Shown here in pieces: positions 16,462 to 26,395 of a DNA stretch of 64,000 nucleotides. The notes beneath the pieces were generated by a model that worked only from the letters and a program-made list of their open reading frames with translations, had not been told where the DNA came from and did not search any database. How positions within the stretch are numbered: the first letter of the stretch is position 1; each line of letters starts with the position of its first letter. The DNA is taken from the NCBI RefSeq assembly GCF_030409605.1, contig NZ_JAUFQG010000004.1, positions 186,001-250,000 on the forward strand, read 5' to 3'. The DNA comes from Simiduia curdlanivorans (lineage in GTDB: Bacteria > Pseudomonadota > Gammaproteobacteria > Pseudomonadales > Cellvibrionaceae). The position numbers were made by a program, and so were the translations under genes.

Positions 16462-19400
16462 TTAGGGAATCGGTGTCGACTCGCTAACAGGTGCCTTTTT
16501 TTCTGGTTCTGGCGGTGTTGAATCCCAGCGATAAGTTAAATCGATTGCCTGTGAATCCCCAGAGGTAGTCTCGATGCCCAGTTGATCAGAAATTTTATAT
16601 TGCACTACAAAATTTCCAGCGGCGCCGAGCAAACCATAAACATATTTAACATAGAGCTTATCGGTAATGCGCTTACCGGCCGCGATGGAACTACCACCGT
16701 CGCTACCATCCTCTACCGTAATATCGGAAATACCGAACTCGCCCCCGATACGCTGCAACAGTGGCAAGGCCTGTTTCAAACCCAAACCTAGCGCGGCCGA
16801 TTGCATATCGACAACTTCGCCAGCACCAGACTGAGATATGGGCTTGCCGCTCACCATATAAGATAAAATATCGGCCTCGCTCATAGCCTTGTCCGAATAC
16901 AATTCGGTCTTCGGGTGCTTGGCCGAGCCAGCCAACTGAATACCCACCACTATGTCATCGACTTTTCTCACCGCCAGTACCGACAAAGCTGGGTTATCGA
17001 TAGGGCCCGAAAAAATGATTTGGCCACTTTCAATATCTAATTTTTGGCCATAGCTTCGAAATCGCCCATTGGTTAAAAGCACGACACCGTGCACTTGATT
17101 TAGGCGCATTTGATCGCGGGTAAAGCGCAGCTCGCCACCCACATCTGTGCTGAGGCCGAAGCCTTCAAAGGCAACATTTTTATCGAAACCCAACACCACC
17201 TCGGAGGTAAATTCTATCAAGCCGGTCTTTGATTCTGGCTCGTCTCGTCCATACACCACCGCATCCTCAGACACCCCAGCGGCACTCACCGGCAACTCGC
17301 GCAGCACCATGGATGAATCGTGTACGCGAATGTCGCCCGTTAAGTGCCAGCGCAAGCCATTGCCCGACATTTTCAGCGACGGGTCGGCAATAAGTTGCAC
17401 GTCGGGTAAATTCACTAAGTGGATATTCTTTCCTGAGATATCGAGCTCAGCCTGAAACATCTGTTGATCGTTAAGCTTTTCTGACAATACCCGGCCTTCG
17501 ACGCGGGCCAAGCCCTCGCCCACTTTGCCATTGGCATTTAAGATAAGATCGCCGCGCTCGGCTTCTAACACGAGTTGCCAAGCGGAGAGTTGGGTACCCG
17601 ACGCCGGTAGCGACATGCCCGCATCCGAGACCACGACCTTGCCTTGATATTGCAGTTGATCAGAGCCACTGGGAATCAACACGCTAATGTCTGCCTGGGC
17701 CACGCCCACCAAGTCTCGCTGCCCCGGCAAAAACGGCTGCAAATATGCCAGCTGCCCGACACCACCTTTCACATTTAAAGCCACGGCGCGCTCGGGCGTT
17801 TGCCATTGTTTTACGTCGCCAACGAGCACCAAGCTTTGATCTTGATCGAAGATCATCTCGCCGCCGAGCGACAATTTATGTTCATCACCTTTTAATGCAA
17901 TGAAAAATTTCTCCACCGGCAATACCAGTGACGGCTCGTCGCTCTCGGTATAGATCATGCTCGTCTTAACCGCTTCTACCTGTGCCGATAACAATAGTTT
18001 GTCGATCGCGCTCTGACCAAAATCCGCATCCAATTGCCAACGGCCAATCAACTCACCATTGAGCTTCCACTCCAGCGGCAACTGCTCATACCACTCGGGA
18101 AACAGCGAGCGCTCTCGGTCTAAATAAAAACCACTCACATCGCCCGATATATTCAACTTATGCCAATCCGTTAGGGTTAATTTATCTAAGCACAGAGATA
18201 AGGTCGATTGAGATAAACACAGGGGCTGCCAAACCAAGGCGGCCGCGGAAATTTCGCCGCGACTCGGCGCAGCCAAGGTCCACGCAGCAGCGAACCATTG
18301 ATCCCTAAACGAAAAACGCTTTATTTGCGCCTGCCAAGAAGAACTGGCCAGGATAGTGTCGATATCGTCCGCCTGGGCGAGTTTTACCGAACCAGCCAAA
18401 TGTAAATCATCGAGATCAAACTGCCCGAGTAGTTGGCTACCGGTGACCGTTAGCTCATGCTTTTCCAGCCTGCCCGCTAAAGAAAATCTAGCACTACCTA
18501 AGCTTGTAGTATCCAAGCGCATGCCATCGACTGCACCGCTGAGTTGCTCTATGCGCAGGGCGCGCAGCATATCGGTCAAAGCGGGCGACGAAGCTGAACC
18601 CGATACCTTTAAGCCCGAGTCCACTTGCAACCCAATCTCGAGCGACGCTGATTGCGCAAACAAATTGCCCAAGCGCAGATTTTCCGTCTCGGCGTTTAAG
18701 GTTACATTGGGGGTATAGATATTGCCTTTCGCATCGACATTTACATTTGCTTTGCCCGATAGTTCGGGAATTAAATCTTGTAATTTGGCGCTGTCAATAA
18801 CCGCACGCACAGCAAACTCATCGTTAAAACCCAAGGCTGCGGCCACGTTAATTTTACTGCCCGGGGCGATAAAATTCAGTTGCTCGACTTTTACCTCCCG
18901 CTCATTCAACACCAGGGTAAAACCACCGCGCAGCGGCTTAGCACCAAAGTTGACATTCATGGCCGGCACGTCGAGTCTCATCTGCACACCTTTATCCGGC
19001 ACCGACAAGGCCAACTTGGCGTGCAAGCTGGCTTGCGACTCTTGCATCGCCTCCGGTAACCAATGCGCCAAGGAGACATTTTCGCCTTCCACATCGAGCG
19101 CTAGGCTAAAATCTTCCTGCCAACTTAATGTACCTCTTGCCTTGACCTCGCCGCCGGCAAAGGTGCCGGTAAAAGACGCGACACTGGCCTGTGAACTCGC
19201 AAAATCCACAAGACCTTCGATGTGTACGCGTGTGTCGATGGGTGCATATTCGTACGACCAAATATAATCGGCCTCGCCCTTTACCGATAATCGATCGCCG
19301 TCCAATTCCAGCGTGAGATCGCCGCTAGGGCTTTGCATATCGTCGGTAATAGGGTGGCTAAAATCTTTCCACACCAGTTGCGCACTGCAGCTTAGGTGGA

Positions 19401-20070
19401 CACCACCGGTACATTCGCCCGAGCTGTTTACGCCGTGCGAAGGTACTTTTACGGAAAAATTTATCGTCTTGGAAAAACGCGCTCGGCCCGACAATTCATA
19501 GTCAATTTGACCGTAGTTTAGTTTCAGGCCAGATAAAATAAGCTGGTTGCCGCCCAACCAAAATTTGGCATCAAGATCGGGTATATTTTCCAGCCCCGTC
19601 GCTGTGGCAAGGCGAACACCCCGCGCGCGCAGGGCCTGCACTTCCAGGTTAAAAGGGAGATCTAACTCAGGAAATTCTATGCTACCGGCTTTAGGCTTCG
19701 GCTCTGCGTTCGCCTGGTCCGCGAGCCGGATATCAGATTGTTTAATGTCGATTTGATTAATTTGAATACGACCGGTCAAGAGCGCCAATGGTTGCCATGA
19801 AAATGAAAGCTCACTAGCTGTAACAGATTCAAAACCTAAAGAGTCATCCCGTGCTTCAACGGCGAGCTGGCGCACAATTAAGCCAGACCATAAGCTGCCA
19901 TCCAACTGAGTAAAGGTAACCTTAACCGGTACATAGGGCAGGGCTTGACGCACCCCCCACTGAGCACCTTGGGTGGTAAAAATTAACCAAGAACAAAGCA
20001 AAAATGGAACGATTACCAGCAGTAACAGGGCAGAGCCAAATACAATAGAGAGTCGTCGCAGCCAAACCAT
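16462..20070 (-). CDS. tamB: Translocation and assembly module subunit TamB
   Basis: A very long periplasm-spanning protein of 1202 residues (E. coli 1259), anchored by an N-terminal membrane helix (about 7-30, LLLVIVPFLLCSWLIF). The bulk is repetitive beta-strand, forming the hydrophobic groove typical of AsmA-like/TamB proteins. The conserved C-terminal DUF490 domain contains MVSGKPISQSGAG and ends near DLTYRWDS. With TamA in the outer membrane it helps insert some autotransporters and is implicated in phospholipid transfer between the membranes. The start immediately follows the tamA stop, and the two form an operon. Confidence 0.93.
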   Translation of the reverse strand: MVWLRRLSIVFGSALLLLVIVPFLLCSWLIFTTQGAQWGVRQALPYVPVKVTFTQLDGSLWSGLIVRQLAVEARDDSLGFESVTASELSFSWQPLALLTGRIQINQIDIKQSDIRLADQANAEPKPKAGSIEFPELDLPFNLEVQALRARGVRLATATGLENIPDLDAKFWLGGNQLILSGLKLNYGQIDYELSGRARFSKTINFSVKVPSHGVNSSGECTGGVHLSCSAQLVWKDFSHPITDDMQSPSGDLTLELDGDRLSVKGEADYIWSYEYAPIDTRVHIEGLVDFASSQASVASFTGTFAGGEVKARGTLSWQEDFSLALDVEGENVSLAHWLPEAMQESQASLHAKLALSVPDKGVQMRLDVPAMNVNFGAKPLRGGFTLVLNEREVKVEQLNFIAPGSKINVAAALGFNDEFAVRAVIDSAKLQDLIPELSGKANVNVDAKGNIYTPNVTLNAETENLRLGNLFAQSASLEIGLQVDSGLKVSGSASSPALTDMLRALRIEQLSGAVDGMRLDTTSLGSARFSLAGRLEKHELTVTGSQLLGQFDLDDLHLAGSVKLAQADDIDTILASSSWQAQIKRFSFRDQWFAAAWTLAAPSRGEISAAALVWQPLCLSQSTLSLCLDKLTLTDWHKLNISGDVSGFYLDRERSLFPEWYEQLPLEWKLNGELIGRWQLDADFGQSAIDKLLLSAQVEAVKTSMIYTESDEPSLVLPVEKFFIALKGDEHKLSLGGEMIFDQDQSLVLVGDVKQWQTPERAVALNVKGGVGQLAYLQPFLPGQRDLVGVAQADISVLIPSGSDQLQYQGKVVVSDAGMSLPASGTQLSAWQLVLEAERGDLILNANGKVGEGLARVEGRVLSEKLNDQQMFQAELDISGKNIHLVNLPDVQLIADPSLKMSGNGLRWHLTGDIRVHDSSMVLRELPVSAAGVSEDAVVYGRDEPESKTGLIEFTSEVVLGFDKNVAFEGFGLSTDVGGELRFTRDQMRLNQVHGVVLLTNGRFRSYGQKLDIESGQIIFSGPIDNPALSVLAVRKVDDIVVGIQLAGSAKHPKTELYSDKAMSEADILSYMVSGKPISQSGAGEVVDMQSAALGLGLKQALPLLQRIGGEFGISDITVEDGSDGGSSIAAGKRITDKLYVKYVYGLLGAAGNFVVQYKISDQLGIETTSGDSQAIDLTYRWDSTPPEPEKKAPVSESTPIP

Positions 20071-21807
20071 TTACAGATCGGCCCCCACTGAGATATGGAA
20101 GCGGTAGTTATCCTCGCTGTCGAGTGGGCTGGCGATATCGATGCGCAAAGGCCCAACCGGCGAATACCAACGCAAGCCAATGCCGACCCCGCGCTTAAGC
20201 GCAAACACGGTATCAAAGGCATCGCCGGCATCATAAAACACTGATGCCGACCAGCTCGGTAAAAACAAATAGTCATACTCCAAACTTGCAACGGCGAGGT
20301 GGCTACCGCCGATCACTTCACCCTCATCATTCGTGGTACCCAGGGAATTATATTCGTAACCGCGAATGCTGTTATCGCCACCGGTGAAGAAACGAACCGA
20401 GGGCGGCAGCTCGGAAAAATCATCTTTTAAGGTGCCCGCCACTTCACCGCGCAGGAGCAAACGCCCCTTCTCCGACAGAGGTAAAATGAATTTTGTTTTG
20501 ACCCTCAGCTGCGCGAAATCCGTGCCGGATAACCAATACTGGCTACTTGCCGTCACTTCCGCTTCGACCCTAACACCCAGCGTCTGGCGCACTTCGTTAT
20601 TGGCGTTGACCCAGCTCACGCCAACACCGGGTACAACTAACCACTGCTCATCTGGCTCTTCTGAACCAATAACATAGGATTCATAGCGAACATTCACGCC
20701 GGTGTTCAAAATCCAATCCTGTGGCAGTGCCTCCACCGCGCGAATGCGCGTAGTGGTGGCCTGGCTTTCATAGCTCACGGTGTTTTCTCGCACCCAGCCG
20801 CCACTGATTTCATACCACTCGCGCGCTGCCTCTTGGCGAGGAATGGTGTAGGTGCCACCCAATTCCTGCAGGGTTTGCGAGTAGAGTGCATCAACCCGCC
20901 ATTTATGCCCCTTGGCATTAAAATATCGATTCTGATAATCCGCGCGCACGCGCATTTTTTGATCGGTGGAATAACCGATACCCGCACCAAAACTAGTTTG
21001 GCTTTTCATACCCACATCCACAGCAATGGGCACCACCACGCTTTGGCCTGTGCTATCCACGCGTGGGTTTAACAACACCTGTTGGAAGTAATCACTGCCT
21101 TGCAGGCGACTATAAATATCTTGTAGCGCCTCGGCAGAGTAAGGCTCGCCCTCCGCGGCACCGGCCAAGCGCAGCAAGAGATCTTGGTCGAGCGGCGAGG
21201 CCGAGAATTCATAGGCGCCAAAATAATAGCGGGCGCCGAATTCTAGGGTTAACTTCACGTCCGCTGAAAATTGATCAGGATAGATGGCCAGCTCTGCATC
21301 GCTAAACTTTGCTCGCCAGTAGCCTTGAGCTCGCACGCTGTCTAACAGCGCGGTTTTATAATTATCGTAATCGCTGTGCTTTAACGGTTGACCCGCCATA
21401 AGCGGCGGGCTTTGCAGCAGATCGACGATGGTCGCGTCCAGATCCAAAGGGCGATCAATTGCCTGAACCCGTACATTGCGCAGCCTAACGCGCTCACCTG
21501 GCGCGACTTCGACGTTCAGCTGCCAGCAGTTTTCAACCTCGGAAAAACTCAGCTTAAGCTGATAACTGTAATAGCCGTAGGCATTCAGTGCTTGCCCAAC
21601 CTGTTCGTCGGCACTTTTGCGCCGCTGTTGTAGTCGCCACCGAGGCGCCTTACAGTCTTCCGCAGTAATGGTGAGATGGGCTTTAATATTGTCTGCCAAC
21701 TCACCGTCAACGCCGGTTAATAACACCTCGCCATGAACCAGCGTCGCACCCGCAAAGCACAAGCAGCTGAAAGTTCGGAGCAATTTGCGGGTGATACTTC
21801 GACGCAT
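20071..21807 (-). CDS. tamA: Outer-membrane assembly protein TamA
   Basis: An Omp85-family protein of 578 residues. A signal peptide (about 1-26, ending LVHG) is followed by three POTRA-like domains (about 28-260) and a 16-strand barrel. In the barrel, FTGGDNSIRGYEYNSLG contains the conserved (V/I)RGY motif of the L6 loop, and GVGIGLRWYSPVGPLRIDIASPL near the end is diagnostic. The chain ends in VGADL. It is partner to TamB, encoded without a gap downstream. A GTG/ATG alternative start is not needed because the signal peptide fits this ATG. Confidence 0.93.
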   Translation of the reverse strand: MRRSITRKLLRTFSCLCFAGATLVHGEVLLTGVDGELADNIKAHLTITAEDCKAPRWRLQQRRKSADEQVGQALNAYGYYSYQLKLSFSEVENCWQLNVEVAPGERVRLRNVRVQAIDRPLDLDATIVDLLQSPPLMAGQPLKHSDYDNYKTALLDSVRAQGYWRAKFSDAELAIYPDQFSADVKLTLEFGARYYFGAYEFSASPLDQDLLLRLAGAAEGEPYSAEALQDIYSRLQGSDYFQQVLLNPRVDSTGQSVVVPIAVDVGMKSQTSFGAGIGYSTDQKMRVRADYQNRYFNAKGHKWRVDALYSQTLQELGGTYTIPRQEAAREWYEISGGWVRENTVSYESQATTTRIRAVEALPQDWILNTGVNVRYESYVIGSEEPDEQWLVVPGVGVSWVNANNEVRQTLGVRVEAEVTASSQYWLSGTDFAQLRVKTKFILPLSEKGRLLLRGEVAGTLKDDFSELPPSVRFFTGGDNSIRGYEYNSLGTTNDEGEVIGGSHLAVASLEYDYLFLPSWSASVFYDAGDAFDTVFALKRGVGIGLRWYSPVGPLRIDIASPLDSEDNYRFHISVGADL

Positions 21808-21902
21808 AGCAACGGGGGTTCGCTGTTAAATTTAGTAACCGCAGTTTGCCCCTTGCACTGGATGCTTGCCAAGTGAAAAACAGCAAGATGCGCAGAAGCG
21901 GC

Positions 21903-21930
21903 AAAAAAAACGGCGCCGAAGCGCCGCTTT
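21903..21930 (-). terminator. Intrinsic terminator of secB
   Basis: On the minus strand, GCGGCGC-TTCG-GCGCCG followed by eight T, 15 bases after the secB stop. The UUCG loop makes it very stable. It also isolates tamA from upstream readthrough. Confidence 0.92.
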
Positions 21931-21945
21931 TAGTCGCAATAAGAA

Positions 21946-22455
21946 TTATTGCTCTGTAGCAGCTTCCTTGGCGCCAGCTTGCTGCGCCTTTGCCTGCTGC
22001 ACCGCGTGCGCAAATAGCGCATCGAAATTTACCGGTGGCAACATCAAGGCTGGGAAGCTTCCCTTCACCACGATGCTATCAACAGCTTCGCGCGCGTAAG
22101 GGAATAATATTTGTGGGCAAGCCGTGTTCAGCAGCTGTGGCAACGCCTGCTCCGGCAGACCATTGATATGGAACAAACCCGCCTGCTGTACTTCAACTAG
22201 GAAAGCCGTTTCTTCACCGATGCTAACGGTAATGGTTAGGGTTAAAACCACTTCGTAATTCTCGGCATCAATTTTCGCCGCTTTGGTATTCAGCTCTTGG
22301 TTAACCGCTGGCTTCCACTCCTTCATGAAGGCCTTTACGCCCATGGGAGACTCGAAAGACAAATCCTTTAGGTACACGCGTTGGAGTGCGAACTGCTGAG
22401 CGGCGGCCGGAGTTTCTGTTGCGGCGGCTGCGCCGGTATTGGTTTCTTCTGTCAT
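21946..22455 (-). CDS. secB: Protein-export chaperone SecB
   Basis: A 169-residue cytoplasmic chaperone that keeps exported preproteins unfolded and delivers them to SecA. The conserved core is seen at FALQRVYLKDLSFESP, the beta-strand VVLTLTITVSIGEETAFLVEVQQAGLF, and the SecA-contact end LFPYAREAVDSIVVKGSFPALMLPPVNFDALF. It has acidic, Ala/Thr-rich N-terminal (1-22) and Ala/Gln-rich C-terminal tails. It functions as a tetramer. The order yibN-grxC-secB is the same as in E. coli. A strong terminator follows. Confidence 0.96.
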   Translation of the reverse strand: MTEETNTGAAAATETPAAAQQFALQRVYLKDLSFESPMGVKAFMKEWKPAVNQELNTKAAKIDAENYEVVLTLTITVSIGEETAFLVEVQQAGLFHINGLPEQALPQLLNTACPQILFPYAREAVDSIVVKGSFPALMLPPVNFDALFAHAVQQAKAQQAGAKEAATEQ

Positions 22456-22555
22456 GAGGATTGCCTATCGATATTTCTGAAATTATTGAGTTTTGTTGTT
22501 ATGGCGCCCAAACAGCGGCGAACTATTAAGGAGATAAGGGCGCCAAGGCCGAGTT

Positions 22556-22816
22556 TCAAGCCCCTTGCAACAGCGAATCTAACTTGCCGGCGCGGTCCAG
22601 CGCCCACAGTTCGTCAAAACCACCCACGTGGGTTTCGCCAACCCAAATTTGTGGCACTGTGCGCCGACCACTACGCTTCATCACGTCATTGCGCAACTCG
22701 GGCCTTTTGTCCAAGTTAATATCCTCGTAATCCACGCCTTTCTGCTTGAGCAATTGCTTGGCGCGCACGCAATAAGGGCAAATAGTCGTGCTATAGACAA
22801 CAACAGGAACGGCCAT
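22556..22816 (-). CDS. grxC: Glutaredoxin 3
   Basis: A small dithiol glutaredoxin of 86 residues that reduces protein disulphides and ribonucleotide reductase using glutathione. The active site CPYC is at 13-16, the glutathione-binding TVPQIWVGETHVGGFDEL occupies about 53-70, and the length is that of GrxC. It lies 100 bases upstream of secB and 68 downstream of a rhodanese gene, in a conserved redox/secretion cluster. Confidence 0.94.
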   Translation of the reverse strand: MAVPVVVYSTTICPYCVRAKQLLKQKGVDYEDINLDKRPELRNDVMKRSGRRTVPQIWVGETHVGGFDELWALDRAGKLDSLLQGA

Positions 22817-22884
22817 GATAACTCCTCTGGCTTGGGCTTAAACGAAGCATTTTGAGCATGAGATCGCTTGGGCGTTACAGCCTA

Positions 22885-23292
22885 TTACTTAACAAGCGGC
22901 AAATTTTGCCCCTGCCAATCGGCGATACCGCCATCTAAACGCACCACATCGTAACCTTGCGCACGCAATAAGCGGCCGGCGTTACCGGTGTGCTGGCCCA
23001 TCTTATCGACCAATATGATGGTTTTACCCTGAAACTTGGCGAAATCTGCCAACTGCTTTTCAACTTTGTTGTGCGGGATATTTATGGCGTCGACAATGTG
23101 CCCCACCTTGAACTCGGCCGCATCGCGAATATCGACCAATACCGACTCGCCTTTATTCACCAGTGCCGTAACCTGATGCACAGATAAAGACGCACCTGCT
23201 TTAGACTTTTCGCGCCAAAGGTAGATGTACACCAACACACACATGAGAGACACGAGCAACCACTGCTCGGTGAGAAAAATAATGATATCCAC
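22885..23292 (-). CDS. YibN-type membrane-anchored rhodanese-like protein without active cysteine
   Basis: A 135-residue protein. The N-terminal segment (about 1-25) is a membrane anchor, followed by a rhodanese-like domain with VLVDIRDAAEFKVGHIVDAINIPH and LDGGIADWQGQNLPLVK. The loop that normally holds the catalytic cysteine reads LVDKMGQHTGNAG and contains none, so sulphurtransferase activity by the usual mechanism is not expected. E. coli YibN, encoded at the same place next to grxC-secB, also departs from the consensus there. The role is unknown; envelope or secretion support is a guess from context. Confidence 0.85.
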   Translation of the reverse strand: MDIIIFLTEQWLLVSLMCVLVYIYLWREKSKAGASLSVHQVTALVNKGESVLVDIRDAAEFKVGHIVDAINIPHNKVEKQLADFAKFQGKTIILVDKMGQHTGNAGRLLRAQGYDVVRLDGGIADWQGQNLPLVK

Positions 23293-23464
23293 AGATATTC
23301 CTTAGCCTAGGTACTCGCAAGCGCGCCAGTATAGCGACTCAAACTTGAAAAAGCATGGAATGCGCGTCATTCAGGCCGCCAAAATCGCCACATACATAGA
23401 GTTGTCACCCGCCACAGGGTAGAATTACGACACAAAAAATCAATGACTCACAGGCTCTAACTCC

Positions 23465-25021
23465 ATGTCCGCAAACGCTGTAGCGAAAAAACCACTGGTA
23501 CTGGTCATCCTCGATGGCTTTGGTTATTCAGAAAGCACTGAACACAATGCTATTAAGGCCGCCAAAACCCCGGTCTGGGATAAGCTTTGGGCCAACAACC
23601 CGAAGACCTTAATTGGCACCTCGGGGCTGGCGGTTGGCCTGCCCGAAGGTCAGATGGGCAACAGCGAGGTGGGGCACATGACCCTAGGCGCTGGGCGCGT
23701 GGTTTACCAGAGCTTTACCCGCGTTAATAAGGCCATCAGCGACGGCGACTTTTTCACCAATCCCGCCTACTGCGCGGCCATCGACAAGGCCGTGAGCCAA
23801 GGCAAAGCCGTACACATCATGGGCCTGTTGTCTGCCGGTGGCGTACACAGCCACGAAGACCATATTTTCGCCATGATGGAATTGGCCGCCAAGCGCGGCG
23901 CCAAAGAAATTTACTTGCACGCCATGCTCGATGGCCGCGACACACCGCCGCGCAGCGCCGAGGCCTCACTCAGATCGGCCCAGGAAAAATTTAACGCCCT
24001 CGGTGTTGGCCGCGTGGCGAGCATCATCGGTCGCTTCTTTGCCCTCGATCGCGATAATCGCTGGGATAGAGTGCAGGCAGCCTACGACCTGATGACCCTA
24101 GGCGCCGCCGAATACGATGCCGACGACGCCGTAAGCGGGCTGAAAGCCGCCTACGCCCGCGAGGAAAACGACGAGTTCGTCAAAGCCACGGTGATCGTCG
24201 CCGAGGGCGAAGAAGTTGCCACCGTAAACGATGGCGACGCGCTTATTTTTATGAACTTCCGCCCCGACCGCGCACGCGAAATTACCCGTGCCTTCGTCGA
24301 ACCCGACTTCGACGGCTTCGAGCGCGAACTGGTACCGGCGCTGTCTGACTTTGTCATGACCACCGAATACGCCGCCGATATTAAAGTGCCTTGCGCCTTC
24401 CCGCCTGAATCCATGGCCAACTCCATGGGCGAATACCTCGCCAAACAGGGTAAAACCCAGCTGCGCATCGCCGAGACGGAAAAATACGCCCACGTCACCT
24501 TCTTTTTCAGCGGCGGCCAAGAAGAACTTTATACCGGTGAGGAGCGCATATTGGTGCCCTCACCCAAGGTAGCCACCTATGACTTGGCACCTGAAATGAG
24601 CGCCGCGGAAGTGACCGAAAAGCTGGTGGCGGCGATCGAGTCGAACAAATTTGACGCCATCATTTGCAACTACGCTAACTGCGACCAAGTGGGCCACTCG
24701 GGTGTGTTCAACGCCGCGGTGAAAGCCGTAGAGGTAATTGACGACGCCGTTAATAGCGTTGTCCAAGCCGTGCTCAAGGCCGGCGGCGAAGCCCTAATAA
24801 CCGCAGACCACGGCAACGTTGAGGAAATGTTCGATCCAGTTTCCGGCCAGGTGAGCACCCAGCACACCACGCTGCCCGTGCCCTTCCTCTATGTTGGTGA
24901 GCGCAAGCTAACCCTGCAAGATGGCGGATCGCTAGCGGACGTCGCGCCCACCATGCTTAGCCTTATGGGTATGGCGCAGCCGGCAGAAATGACCGGCAAG
25001 AGCTTGGTCACATTTAATTAA
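23465..25021 (+). CDS. gpmI: Cofactor-independent phosphoglycerate mutase
   Basis: Interconverts 2- and 3-phosphoglycerate in glycolysis and gluconeogenesis, using two manganese ions and a phosphoserine. It has 518 residues, the family length. The first metal site is in LDGFGYSE, and the catalytic Ser67 is in QMGNSEVGH. FMNFRPDRAREI and the second metal cluster ADHGNVEEM with QHTTLPVPF near the C-terminus are also seen. It is divergent from the yibN-grxC-secB group and upstream of envC and ctpA, an order shared with enterobacteria. Confidence 0.97.
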   Translation: MSANAVAKKPLVLVILDGFGYSESTEHNAIKAAKTPVWDKLWANNPKTLIGTSGLAVGLPEGQMGNSEVGHMTLGAGRVVYQSFTRVNKAISDGDFFTNPAYCAAIDKAVSQGKAVHIMGLLSAGGVHSHEDHIFAMMELAAKRGAKEIYLHAMLDGRDTPPRSAEASLRSAQEKFNALGVGRVASIIGRFFALDRDNRWDRVQAAYDLMTLGAAEYDADDAVSGLKAAYAREENDEFVKATVIVAEGEEVATVNDGDALIFMNFRPDRAREITRAFVEPDFDGFERELVPALSDFVMTTEYAADIKVPCAFPPESMANSMGEYLAKQGKTQLRIAETEKYAHVTFFFSGGQEELYTGEERILVPSPKVATYDLAPEMSAAEVTEKLVAAIESNKFDAIICNYANCDQVGHSGVFNAAVKAVEVIDDAVNSVVQAVLKAGGEALITADHGNVEEMFDPVSGQVSTQHTTLPVPFLYVGERKLTLQDGGSLADVAPTMLSLMGMAQPAEMTGKSLVTFN

Positions 25022-25112
25022 GGCACGGCTGGCTTTCGGGCGCAGAGCATTTTATGCTGGGCGCCTGAACGTCATTTCGACACCTGTAGACGGCAAACTT
25101 GGTTCCTAAAAC

Positions 25113-26254
25113 ATGATGAAAGCACTAGTCGCAGCTCTTTTCGCCCTTACGGTTAGCCTAAGCCCCGCGCTGTACGCACAAGATCAAGCGGCCTACCAAG
25201 CCAAATTGGAAGAGCTGCAAAGCATGATCAAAAAGCTGCAAGGCGAATTAGATACCGCCAAAAGCAGTCGCGACAGCCTGAACGTTGAACTCAAGCGCAA
25301 CGAAAGCGAGATCGCCGATTTGTTGAAAAACATCGAACGCATCAACGCCGAGCTCGCGGCGCAAAAAAAAAGCTGAGTGAGTTAAAGGCGCAACAACAGT
25401 CTTTAACGCAGGCGAAAGCCCAGCAACAACAGCAGTTTAGCGCTCAAGTGGTGGCGGCCTATAAGGCTGGCACCCCGAGCCAGTTGCAACTGCTACTTAG
25501 CCAAAACGACCCAGCCCTACTGTCGCGCATGGCTTATTACAACACCGCGCTGCTCAATAATCGCAAAACCCAAATCGACAACTATCAAACCACCCTTGCC
25601 CAGCTAGAAAAGCTCGAGCCCGAAATCATCCAACAGGCAGATTTGCTGGCACGCAGCCAATCGACCCTGAACCAAAAACACCAGTCGCTAAAAGCCTCGC
25701 AAACGGAGCGCAAGAAAACCTTGGCGCGGATTAACGCCAGTATCGACGCGAAAGATGCGCAACTGCAACGCTCCGCCGCCGATCGCGCGCATCTGGAAAA
25801 AATTCTTTCCGAAGTGGTTCGACAACTCAGCGATGTCGCCCTGGGCATGCCGGGTCAACCGTTCAATGCGCGCAAAGGCAAGATGGGCTGGCCCACCAAA
25901 GGCAGACTCAGCGCCAGCTTTGGCAGTGCGCGCGCCGGCAATCGGCTGCGCTGGCAGGGCGTAGTGATAGATGCCCCCGAAGGCCGAGAAGTCAAAGCCA
26001 TTCACCAAGGACGCGTAGTATTTTCCGAATATATGCGTGGCCAAGGCATGCTGCTCATCATCGATCACGGCGATAACTACCTAAGCCTTTATGCGCACAA
26101 CCAGGCACTATTTAAAGAAACTGGGGATTGGGTTGCCGATGGCGAAGTGGTTGCTCGGGTTGGCAACAGCGGTGGCTTAGAACAGGCAAACCTCTATTTT
26201 GAAATTCGCCACAAGGGCAAGCCGGTCAACCCCGCGCAATGGTGTCGTGGCTAG
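25113..26254 (+). CDS. envC: Murein hydrolase activator EnvC, split by a -1 frame change
   Basis: EnvC sits in the periplasm at the septum and activates amidases AmiA/AmiB. The gene is in two frames. Frame 1 (25113-25376) encodes a signal peptide (ending LYAQ) and a coiled coil, then hits TGA just after a run of nine A at 25363-25371. Frame 2 continues the coiled coil (KLSELKAQQQ onwards) and ends at 26254 in a LytM domain. Shifting back one base at the A-run joins both parts into about 380 residues, close to the family (E. coli 419). The LytM domain is degenerate, with RWQGVVID where active peptidases have the zinc histidine, as in EnvC. The interruption may be slippage, a mutation or a read error. 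Confidence 0.85.
25362..25372 (+). other. Run of nine A: slippery site at the envC frame junction
   Basis: CAAAAAAAAAG. In the upstream frame it reads CAA AAA AAA AGC TGA; moving back one base gives AAG CTG and opens the rest of envC. It contains A-AAA-AAG, the heptamer used for -1 frameshifting in E. coli dnaX. The same run could support RNA polymerase slippage (one added A). Confidence 0.6.
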
Positions 26255-26395
26255 CCTGTTTTTCGCCGCATTGGCCAAAGCGTGTCAGAACTTCAGTGGC
26301 AATTTATTGTCAGCTAGTGAACAAAGCCGGCACGCATGCATTACACTAGGTGAATTATTTGACGTGGCGACTATTTTCGCAGGAGCAAACCGTTC

